Shown here: positions 55,138 through 64,000 of the stretch, one piece after another | Layout of the letters: each line of letters starts with the position of its first letter | How positions within the stretch are numbered: position 1 is the stretch's first letter | NCBI GenBank assembly: GCA_037349315.1 | Contig: JBAIAC010000004.1 | Span: forward strand, 31,375,001 to 31,439,000 | Length of the DNA stretch: 64,000 nucleotides | Reading direction: 5' to 3' | Source: Chelydra serpentina | Lineage: Eukaryota; Chordata; Testudines; Chelydridae | Notes under the pieces: model-generated | Databases searched by the model: none | What the model saw: the letters and a program-made list of their open reading frames with translations, nothing else | Told to the model about the DNA's origin: nothing | Program-made: the position numbers and the translations under genes

Positions 55138-55142
55138 GGGAC

Positions 55143-58100
55143 CATTGTGTTAATTCTCATGATTAGAGAGTGATGCTAAGGACTAGGCAAACCCACCACT
55201 CCTTGTTCTTTGCATGAACTATTATTGTTCTGGAGCATGTTTTGGAATTTTGTAGGCTCCGTGAGCCACTCAAGCTCAACCACCCTATATCCTTCCTCAT
55301 ATTACCTGGATGAGGTGAGAGGTGAGAGTTCTGATCACTACCCGGAGGAGGTCTGTCCAAGACAGTGTCTGGATTATAATGTCTTCTATGTCAACATCTA
55401 GCCTGAAGACTAGGTCTAATGATAATGATTTGGGTTGGATAGGAAATGACCTCTGAAAGTCCTAAGAAGTTGAGAGAAGAAATGAGGGGGTTTTTTGTGT
55501 CAAAGGCTTTTTCAACATGAACACTGAAGTCCATTTCCCTAAAATAACTGAATATACTGACTGAGCTGGTCAAATATTGAAAGCTTTGCTACATTTGATT
55601 AAGTTAGCTAGTAATAAATGTCTGGTGCTGACTTACTGCGCAGCAAACTGGCATGCTCCAGATTCACATCCTGGCTTCCCACACAGGGACTCGCAGGGTA
55701 GACAAGCCCAAACTCCCTTTGAGGGCCAGGCCTAAAGCCCACCCCTGTCCTTGGCATTTCCTACTGGGTAGCTTAGACAGCTCCATGCTCATCTTGCTGG
55801 CTTTTGTGAATCTCATTCTTAGGCACCTAACTCTTCCCATGCCTTGTAAAGGGAGACAGGGCTCCTTACTCAGGGCTGTGGATTTGACTAGGTAGCAGAG
55901 TGCCTAAAAGATAGGTATTGCAATACTGAGGCCAAGTCCTCTTTGTGGATCTGGCTCTTGAAGCTATTATGATATAAACTCTCATGTCAGTAGGGAATTA
56001 AAACTTGTGGCACCTGCAAGCCTGCACTGTCACTTCAAAGAAGTGATAAGTCACCTTTAGTTAAGATTAAAAATATAATGGACATAATTCTATAGTTGGT
56101 CTATGCATAGACCAAACCTCTGAAACTATCAGACTACAATTTATATTTTACTTGTACTGACAGATAAATACACCTGCAGCCCTGTTTCTCTTTGCAACAG
56201 TGACATCTTCTGGACAATTAAGTTAATTTCTAGCTTTTAATGCTTTAAACAATTTCTCAGTATATATTCAATATCCATTTAACTTGTTTGAAAAGTAGCA
56301 CTGGTTATCAAAATTCAAGCTTGATTCATGTAGCGTGAGACTGCATTTTTGTCTGCTTTCATTTCGTTCAGATATAGATCTGAAATCAGCTTGAAGGGTA
56401 ATACGTTTTAGGAGACATCTAGTTCAACAGTCGTTTAAAGGATAATTAAAGTATCTTCTAATCACAAGTAATCCAAATCAGCAGATTCATGCTGTTGGAT
56501 TTCTGATGAAGTTATTCAGGTAACCTTGCTCTCAGGTGTTGGTAGGGCACTTTTCTTAATGAATGCTGAAGGATCTTTGGGGGAAGTTTAAAATAACACA
56601 GTCCCTAGTGCTCTCCTCCAGTTGTGCTTAAAGAAAGGGTTCCAAGTGGGTAAAAATGGCAGCACGCCATCACAGAGGGGAGCAGCAGCTCTGCTGCTTG
56701 CTCCCTGTGTCTTCATGGAAGCTGCTCTTCTGACCTGCTGTGAGGCTGTTGCCTCATGGTTTGAGAGTCATGTCAGTAGATTAGAGAGGAGCCACCAGCC
56801 TACATACACAATATACTCATATCATGCTCCCAGCCACCATGCACTTTACATGCCCTCTCCCATCCCGGGCTAGTATTGTTTTTGTGGAGAATAAGGGACA
56901 TTAATGAGGAAGCGGGAAGAAAAAAAGAGCCACCTTTTCCCTTCTAGAAACAACCTTTGCACGCACACCCTAGACATTGCTCTCCGGCACAGCTGAGGTT
57001 CTGGACCAATCAATTTACCACAGATATATCCCTATAAAAGAGCAGCACGTGTCAATATAGTTATTCTGCTTTATGTGGCAGCAAATCATTAGTTCTGAAC
57101 ACCGCAAACAGGAGAATTTTGGATCCAGGTCTGGATATAGGGCCAACCTTTGCAGCCATCTATCTTTTACCTGAGATGATTACTCTAAGCAGATTGAGGG
57201 GAGGTACTTAATTGGTCTGTGAGAGGGGGTGGGAGAATCAAGACATTCCTCACTCTCTCTACTAGCTTCTGCTTGGCTCTAACATGCATTGTGCATTTGC
57301 CACAAAATGTGTTGTGTCATATATTTCAAGGCACTTTTGCCTTGGTCTGCAGCTTTGAGAACTTTATGTGGCTTCCATTCTTTCCTCCCCCACACTGCAT
57401 GATTTAAAAAAATAATTCAGTGGGGTTTGTCACTTTTTCCTTCCTATACCACTAGCCTAAATAACATCTCTCTATCTATAAAAGACAGTGAAAGAGAGTG
57501 AAAGGGGGTGATGTCAGTTAAAAATTAGTATCTGATCACAGTTATAATCGGTACACAAGGCCATTTGTTGTTCTGAAGCAGCTCCTTTACAGATCTAACT
57601 AGTGCCAGTTACATCTTCCACTTTTAAACTATTCTGTATTGGACACAGATACAATTTTAATGGCCTTGAATAAATTTGTGGGCACTGAATTGTAAAAAAA
57701 CATGCTGGCTTATATAGCTCATACAAGCATATCCACATATGCACATAAAGACATAAAGACTTTTATTTAATTGGTTACCTTCTTTTTACAACCAGCAGAG
57801 GGCATGTCAGGACTGAGTTATGTAAATACAAGATGAGCATTTCCATCAAAAATAGTAATTTGCTGCAATTCTGAAATATTGAAGCAATCGTTATGAGTTA
57901 CATTTTATAACTTTAAAAAATACTTGAGCATAAAGTTTTAAAACATAACATTTAAACAGCCGATCCCTTATCTCGAAGTAAAACGTCAGGTGCAACATTT
58001 ATCCTAGTCACAGCTACCTTTCTAAAACTGGCATTTGTTTATTGTGCATATTCAAAAACATTGTGAAAATGATTCTTATGTATCCAAATGGGTATATACT

Positions 58101-58350
58101 TTAACAACTGATACACAATACCTTTTAAAAAGTTTAAAACCCAATATTTCATTGCTAAATGAGAACAGAAAATACCATGTAGGTCTGTGGGAATGTTTTA
58201 TGCACACTACATAGTGAGGGAAAGGCCTATGTCAACATCATTAACCATGTAATTGCATGTCATGCACTTACATGTTAGGACTGTTTATACATCAGCATAT
58301 ATCTGTATGGTGTTTTACCATTATGCAAAAGACAACGAACCAGATTCTCT
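55143..58350. other. No gene recognised
   Basis: About 3.2 kb of AT-rich sequence. A TATA-like CCTATAAAAGAGCAGCACG at about 57031 is isolated, with no ORF or known gene start after it. Confidence 0.45.
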
Positions 58351-58354
58351 GCCA

Positions 58355-58425
58355 TTGTAAAGGGGCAGAGTTTTTTAATGGAGCTATGGCCATTTACGCC
58401 AGCTGAGGATCTGGCCCACTGTCTG
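58355..58425 (+). repeat. TTTACGCC/AGCTGAGGATCTGGCC repeat fragment
   Basis: ATGGAGCTATGGCCATTTAC followed by GCCAGCTGAGGATCTGGCCC: the right half of the ancient palindromic repeat family seen at 10466-11795 and 32640-32985. Confidence 0.65.
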
Positions 58426-58973
58426 TGCCCCCTGAATAGTGTATAGTCTAAACTGGATCAATATAAGAGTCGATATAATTTGGATAAGTAATAATTCACA
58501 ATGAACCGGGCATGTAGAAATAGGTGATCAAAGTTGGAAAGCTTTGCGGAAGTAGATTCTAAAGAGGAATGTGAAGACACAAATGAAGGATGCTGAACAT
58601 AAGAATTGGGAGGCTGTTTCAGACCTAGAGGGATGCATTCATAAGGGAGAAGCCAAGAGTGAGAGAGCTCAAGGTGAAGGCTTGGTGTACTCCTGCCTGG
58701 AGAGAGACAGTATAGGAGAAAATGGGAGCAAAGATGTAAATAGGGGTACGGTTGTGTAGAGCCCTGAAAATGAAAATGAGACATTTGAACTAGGTGTTCA
58801 AAAGAAAACAGTGAAAGGATTTCAGGAGGAAGATGAGGCGCTCAGAGCAGTAAGAAGAAGCTTCTGTTAGACTGAAGGGAAGAGAGATGTGAGGTGTAGG
58901 CCTCAGATCAGAAGGTTGCTGCTGCAGTAGTCAAGACAATGGATAATAATAATCAAGGCACACTGTTTAAATA

Positions 58974-59162
58974 AAAAGAATGAGGAGTACTTGTGGCACC
59001 TTAGAGACTAACACATTTATTTGGGCATAAGCTTTCGTGGGCTAAAACCCACTTCATCAGATGCATAGCCCACGAAAGCTTATGCCCAACTAGTCTCTAA
59101 GGTGCCACAAGTACTCGTCATTCTTTTTGTGGATACAGTCTAATGCAGCTACCACTCTGAAA
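58974..59162. mobile_element. Foldback retroelement 2 with hammerhead-like core
   Basis: 189 bp, same family as 45936-46431. The left arm (58974-59066) and right arm (59067-59126) are inverted copies (AGTACTTGTGGCACCTTAGA, GGGCATAAGCTTTCGTGGGC), and the right end adds GGATACAGTCTAATGCAGC. Exact 12-bp target duplication ACTGTTTAAATA at 58962-58973 and 59163-59174. Confidence 0.88.
59023..59060 (-). ncRNA. Hammerhead-ribozyme-like core in foldback 2
   Basis: Reverse strand: CTGATGA, stem II (GTGGG, TTTTAG loop, CCCAC; five perfect pairs), GAAA, then GC-TTAT-GC-CC. The conserved U before the cleavage position is C here. Stem I is not evident. The right arm has lost CTGATGA. Confidence 0.55.
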
Positions 59163-59174
59163 ACTGTTTAAATA

Positions 59175-59432
59175 ATGGCTAATTACAAGTGCTCTGACTG
59201 TAATGCTTTGTTCTCCATTTCCTACTTTTCCACTTGCATAAATGGGGTCAAGTGCTAAAAATCTCGCCGTAATGGCCTGGTGTTAAAAAATGTGCACGCA
59301 CAACAGCACTCACTTACACAAACTGGGTATTTGAACATGCAAAGCTGTGCCCAATTAACTCTTACCCCAGTTGATTTTGTCACACCTGTCCTGGTGTCCT
59401 GAGAAAAACTTAATCATTGTAGTATAATCAAG
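59175..59432. other. No recognised feature
   Basis: Spacer; nothing supported. Confidence 0.4.
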
Positions 59433-59680
59433 GGCTTTTCTACACGGTACAGCAATGCATACAACAGGGGTGTGAATTCTAACGCGCACCAATGAGTTGT
59501 GCACTAACTAAAAGTCCCCGGGTGCACATTAACAGGGAACTGTAACACATGTTAATGCACACTAGGGAACTATTCGTGCATGCCAGCAGGGTCTACATGG
59601 GCCTGTTAGTGCACAGCATGTTGGTGTGCTTTAGAATTCAAACCCCTGTAGCATGCACTGCTGTGCCATGTAAAAAAGCC
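59433..59680. mobile_element. MITE with GGCTTTTCTACACGG ends
   Basis: 248 bp. Left end GGCTTTTCTACACGGTACAG then CAATGCAT; right end (reverse strand) GGCTTTTTTACATGGCACAG then CAGTGCAT. Good inverted termini over about 28 bp. The GTCTACAC-like wording relates it to the Harbinger-type MITEs. Target duplication not resolved. Confidence 0.75.
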
Positions 59681-60460
59681 ACAGCTTTTCCACCTGGCAG
59701 CTACCTTTCACTGCTTAGGAGACTGCTTTGCACTGGTGTTACATGTTTAGGATTGTTCATGACTTTAAGTGCTATGTATGTACTGTAGTAAATATAATTA
59801 CAACAAGCTGTTTTGTAAGATTAAAAATATGGTTTGGGATTTAGGTTTTTTTTCCCCCCCATATATAAGAAACTGCATTTAGCTCTAATGCTAACTTCCT
59901 AGTTTCGATGACATTTTTATAAAACAGGGGAAACATTTTGAATTTATACCCCACTGGTAAGTTAAACCGCCATTAAAAAAACAAATAAACAAAAAAACAT
60001 GGAATTTTGCCCCTGGGGCAAGAAAAGAAGCAAGAACCACATATGACATTGCTAATTGCAAGACTGAATGCATAATTGGAAGGCATTCAGATACCAAAAC
60101 AATTAGTGTCGTATAAGAACCTAAACAAAGTAGAAAACAGTTTGACACTGCTGAATTTGACCCTTAATACATAATATAATTCTCCAAACTACAAATCCTA
60201 TAGACATCTTACATCTTCCAAAATGACTTAGCACCAAGAACCTGAATAACTGGTTCTCATGTAAAACTGTCTTGAAATAATATTACATTTGGCAAGGTAT
60301 CTTCCAATAGGGAATTCCCAGTGAATTGAGTAAAGTGATATTAATCTAGTGAAAAGAAAACTCTGATGACAATGCCAGAGGAGAGTCAAAAAGTGGTTCC
60401 TGGTAGGTAATAGTGCGCATGACCGATAATCAAGTTTCACTTTCAGGGTGATCTAGCTAA
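59681..60460. other. No recognised feature
   Basis: AT-rich spacer; chance ORFs only. Confidence 0.4.
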
Positions 60461-60464
60461 CTGT

Positions 60465-60610
60465 GGGAACCTTGCCCAGGATCACCTCCAATTCCACCTA
60501 AAAATAGTCAAATTTTTCAGAAATAAGTACCTAAAATTCCATAAGTACCTAAATCCTATTTAGGTGCCTTAAGCTGAAATTTTCAAAAGGACCTAGAGTG
60601 ACTTAGGAGC
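60465..60610. repeat. Ancient repeat with TTTAGGTGCCTTAA palindrome
   Basis: TAAGTACCTAAAATTCC, CCTATTTAGGTGCCTTAAG and GAAATTTTCAAAAGGACC; related to 34060-34275. Confidence 0.5.
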
Positions 60611-60929
60611 AAAAGTTACAAGCTACTGGATGAAGAGCAGTTGACTGAAACGAAAATCCTGGAAAGACTGAGATGATCAAGGGGAAAAACAGGAAAGCAC
60701 TTTGAAGAACTTGACACTGACTTGAGAACAGGTTAGATGGGTCCTTAGTGCTGAGTAATTCTGGACTACATACATAGCTATTGCATTTGTAGGTTAGAAC
60801 ATTTTACTATGTCTTAAGGGCCAAAATATGCTTAAATATGCACTTAGGAGCCTTACTTTAGGCTCATACTTTTGAAAAGTTTTGGCCACTGCCAATATCC
60901 TGGATGCCTTCCAATCAAGCTTTATCTGG

Positions 60930-61460
60930 GCATAGATAAAGGGCATAGAACAGAATTAGTGCTGGTGGCATTGATGGATCTCTTCTTGGCCATGGACAAA
61001 GGTCATAGGTCCACATTCACCTCTCCAATGGATTTGATATTGGCAACCATGTAATCCTGCTGTTTTATCTCAGATGTGGGGGGAGTTAATGGGATTGGCT
61101 GAGATGTCATCAATCATTCCTCTAAGTCCACACCCAGAATTGTGATGAACACTTGCTCTGCCACCTTCAGAGTTCTCCTCAGTGGAGTCCCACAAGGCTT
61201 TATCTTCTGTTCTATCCTGTCGTTCAGCTATGTGACTCCACTGGGGCAAAGTGTGAAACAGCATGAGCTAAAATGCCACCAATAGCCAGGTGCGCCTGCT
61301 CTACACCATTTTCACATCAGATGCAAACAGCACCATCTCCCGGTTACCCACCGGTCTAAATGAGATGAAGGGCCACTGGCTGAAAAAATATTCTGGAAAG
61401 ACTGAAGTAAGCTGGAGGGGAGATGCAGCAATTTAAAGAACTTGCCACTTCTATAAATTC
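60930..61460 (+). mobile_element. L2-like LINE remnant, part 1 (RT)
   Basis: Heavily decayed. Clearest motif: LLSGVPQGFIFCSILSFSY with VTPLG at about 61170-61245, the RT block around SGVPQG. Downstream WLKKYSGKTEVSW at about 61378-61418 fits the later RT segment of L2-type elements (WL...KTEV). Upstream at about 60960-61020, MDLFLAMD may be the decayed first catalytic block. Many stops and frameshifts. Confidence 0.55.
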
Positions 61461-61529
61461 ACTTCCACTGAGGGAGTCTGCCCTCAGACAACAGATCAGC
61501 CACAGGCAAAAAAATAGCCAGTGCAGGTG

Positions 61530-62815
61530 CACAGAGCCCATGCAACTTAGACCAGGGTATTGCAACCTCAGGGTTGTGACCGACAATTGGGTCATCCATC
61601 AAAGAGTTGGGACACTGCTGGGCTCAGCTCACCACTCCGGGTGTCGTAATCTGGTGCACGAGGTCACAGCACCATTCATGTTTGGGTCAGCTGCCCCTCC
61701 ATTATGTTGAGTGGGGCGACCAGCCAGGCCCAACTTGAGTATGTGGCACTGCAATCCCATGCACCAGGTTCCAAGGCCATTCACACAAATTTGGGCCAGG
61801 CCAAACCTGAGTGGCGCTGTAACCCTGGAGCTGAGAAACCCAGCCAGTCCCACAAGACAAGAGCCAGGAGAGAGCGGTTGGTGTCACAGTAAGCACCAGC
61901 CCCATAACATACCCCACACCCTGCAGCTGGGCAACATCTCATCTTCCATAGCCCTAGTGCTGACCTCCAGTACCACCCCCCACTCCAGAATGGGCCCCCG
62001 ATGTACCTCCTCACAACTGGGCAACTCCCCCTCTAGCATACCATCCATGCTGAACCCAAGCCCCTCAGATCTTCCCCCACTTCAGGCCCAGCCCCGTCTG
62101 CCCCCAACTCCCTCCCCAAAACCCCCACTTTACCCCAGGTCCTCAAATCCCCCCATACCTGTACCCTCTGCCCTCCCATTGGCCATGTGGGTGGATGCAT
62201 GTTTTGGGGGGAACTATTGGCTTGTTGTCCCTCTCCTGGGCCCCTCTTCACCATATCCTTTCCCCAGACTCCCCCACTGCACTCCCACACACCTCTGGCC
62301 CTTTTCCAGTCCCCCCAGAACATCCAACTCCTTCCTCACTACATCCCCAGGACCCCCAATCTCCCCCACTTTACCTCTGTCCTCCTTACTCTCTTCCCCT
62401 TGTGGGCCATGGGGGGAGCGGTGTGTTTTGGGGGCAGTGGCTTAACTTGGCCTCCCTCCCCCCATTGGCTGTGGGGGAGTGTTCTCCACTTGTTCACATC
62501 TGGCTGCAGCATCTGGAATCTTAGCTGTGTGCCCCGCCCCCACTCTCATGCATGTTTGATGTGTATAAGTAAGTGTTACACTCATTAATATTTGAAGAAG
62601 GGAGCCACAAATCTGCACTGGGGGCTCATTTTTCTGTTCCTCCACAACTGTGTTCACTGGGACTCATCACTGGTTTTGGACACCCAGACAGACTTCACCA
62701 CAGTGGTCCAACCATTCTTGACCTCCATGCTTCATGTATGTATTTTTTTTTCTCTCTATGGTTAAGTGCTCTCTATGGTTAATTCTCTATGGTTAAGTGC
62801 TAAGACACAGAGATT
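61530..62815. other. Insertion-like segment between L2 parts
   Basis: 61540-61830 holds two diverged tandem-like units (GGTGCACGAGGTCACAGCAC with CATTCATGTTTGGG, and TGCACCAGGTTCCAAGGC with CATTCACACAAATTTGGG). 61900-62480 is very C/T-rich with runs of CCCCC. At about 62754-62800 CTCTATGGTTAA occurs three times. Long ORFs here (such as 61711-62445) are proline/serine-rich products of composition. Confidence 0.45.
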
Positions 62816-62817
62816 AA

Positions 62818-63010
62818 AAAAGAAAATAGCTGCAATTTGTTCAGTATGGAGCAGCCCATCCCATGAGCAACACAAGCCTTTGAGAACACATCTCCATAGA
62901 GTCTCACATTCTTCAGTGGCTCTCCATTTAATACCAACTCAAAGTCAAGGTATTGATTGTCCCTCTTCAGAGTCCTCCATGGCACTGGCCCAAGTTAGCC
63001 AAGACACCGC
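62818..63010 (+). mobile_element. L2-like LINE remnant, part 2 (RT C-terminal)
   Basis: In broken frames: LQFVQYGAAHP near 62829-62862, ILQWLSI near 62911-62930 and LFRVLHGTGPS near 62966-62997. These match the L2/CR1-clade C-terminal pattern (LQ.IQN.AAR, SLHWLP, F..LHG.AP.Y). Same orientation as the part at 60930-61460, so probably the same LINE copy. Confidence 0.5.
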
Positions 63011-63149
63011 CTGACCCCACACAATCATGACCTCCTCTAACAAGAGCATTCACTTGGAACAATGAAACCGCCATTCAGGGCAGTCGGGCTGGCAACATGG
63101 GCTAGCCACTTGAGTATATACCCAGGGTCTCAGACAGCCTTGTTCAGCC

Positions 63150-63263
63150 TGTGCTGCCATGGCTTCACTGCTGTTGTTTTTTGAGCCAGCTAGCTCAAAG
63201 CTAGCTCAGGCGTGTCTTCAGATGCTGCAGTCACACCTCTATTTACAATGTAGACATACCCTG
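63150..63263. mobile_element. MITE right half
   Basis: Ends TGTAGACATACCCTGAGA, like the right end at 29220-29236, with the inverted phrase AGCTAGCTCAAAGCTAGCT inside. Left end not located. Confidence 0.4.
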
Positions 63264-64000
63264 AGAGCAGGTAAATAACACAGTGTAAATGGTATAATTG
63301 CAGATGTTAGCAGCCCAACAGGGAGTGGTGTAGGGTCACTTTTCCAATCCGCCATTTTGGTTTGCCTGAGATGCAGTTTACCTTCCATATTGTTAACCCT
63401 TCTTGTTCGCCAGTTGGTGCCTTTTTCTGTCCAAGGCGGGAAATCTCAAGCAGGAACAGTGTGATGTGATCTATGTAATCTGCCCAGAGATAAGACTCTA
63501 TAGAAGGACTGTGTGCACAGCGCACAGCGCTCTGCACCCCAGTGGCAGCCCAGTGCCTATTGTGTCCTAGCCAAGACTATGAGTCAAGAGAAGAAGAGAA
63601 GATCTGCTTACCTGTCACTCCTGATCCTGTGGTGTTGTCATTCCTGGTCCCTTGCATAGTTCTTGTGTATCTGGCGTTCCCTGTGGTCCTGTCGTGCTCC
63701 TGAACCTGTGTGTGGTCCTTGTTCTGTAAAAGCATCAGATATGGTGATGGATTGATCTCCTTGATTTATTTGTATACATACCTGTGTTAATTTGGGGTTC
63801 TGGGCTTCAAGCCAGTCTGTGGGGTTGACATCTGAGTGCTTTGTATTGTTATATCTTGTTTATTACGTTTGTTGGGGGTCCTGTTTAATAAATTCTTGTT
63901 CTGTTTATGCTTTATAATGGCCTCCTTAGTATTTTTAGGGGTGTCAATCACCACCCAGTGACAGATATGGGAGAGGGACGGATCTGTAGTGTGGGGGTTT
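63264..64000. other. Unassigned; possible LTR-like 3' region
   Basis: T-rich, with AATAAATTCTTG at about 63887 and a following GTGTCAATCACCACCCAGTGAC at the window edge. Compatible with the R/U5 part of an LTR element that continues beyond the window, but no boundary or motif proves it. Confidence 0.25.

Noticed and set aside
57031..57060. Isolated TATA-like sequence as a promoter
   Set aside because: No ORF, poly(A) signal or recognised element end follows in a consistent layout.
61711..62445. A 244-codon Pro/Ser-rich ORF
   Set aside because: Low-complexity C/T-rich sequence that is open in several frames at once; no domain, no good start context.

Overview
The window looks like a stretch of non-avian sauropsid (most likely turtle) nuclear DNA. 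It has CR1-type LINEs with ATTCTATG-type 3' tails, hAT and PIF/Harbinger MITEs, Ty3/gypsy and solo-LTR debris, tRNA-like modules and several old amniote repeat types. I find no convincing exon of a host protein-coding gene and no CRISPR array; the sequence is intergenic or intronic. Every recognisable coding region belongs to a mobile element. Family names come from reading motifs and from memory, without database searches.

Layout. 1-3757: two CR1 copies head to tail, the second (945-3757) nearly full length over endonuclease and reverse transcriptase. 5211-6331 and 10488-11730: two related LTR-like copies (TG...CA); the second split an ancient palindromic repeat. 7658-8016: a MITE containing a smaller hAT MITE; then a (GT)n tract, and a reverse-strand CR1 3' end at 8936-9404. 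11864-12159: a Harbinger-type MITE. 12368-17412: an apparently complete PIF/Harbinger transposon with an uninterrupted DDE transposase on the + strand, a two-exon Myb/SANT-like gene converging on it from the - strand, a possible third ORF in that gene's intron, and two tRNA-like modules in its 5' half. 19866-22061: a second CR1-clade LINE, cut by a hAT MITE (8-bp target duplication) and by the LTR of a Ty3/gypsy element.

22062-27240: the most informative element, a Ty3/gypsy retrotransposon with pol order protease - integrase - reverse transcriptase - (truncated) RNase H, the reverse of usual gypsy order and typical of Gmr1-like elements. Its gag carries a region that reads like a SCAN domain. 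It is disabled by frameshifts, stop codons, a protease DSG to DSW change and a hAT MITE with an exact 8-bp duplication.

27260-36900 is mostly AT-rich sequence with decayed ancient repeats. 37300-43160 is a degenerate tandem array with monomers of about 275 and 335 bp, interrupted by a Harbinger-type MITE (itself hit by a hAT MITE) and by an 819-bp solo LTR with duplication ATAAC. 43960-45060 is a second degenerate tandem region with about 50-60 bp period. 45936-46431 and 58974-59162 are two foldback elements, each flanked by an exact 12-bp target duplication and each carrying a hammerhead-ribozyme-like core. A 7SL RNA-derived pseudogene lies at 46601-46710. 53863-55137 is a solo LTR (duplication GGGAC) containing a hAT element. 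60930-63010 holds a decayed L2-like LINE split by about 1.3 kb of other sequence.

The elements work as nested independent insertions rather than as one pathway. The nesting gives a relative chronology: LINE before gypsy before hAT; satellite before Harbinger MITE before hAT; satellite before solo LTR; old palindromic repeat before LTR.
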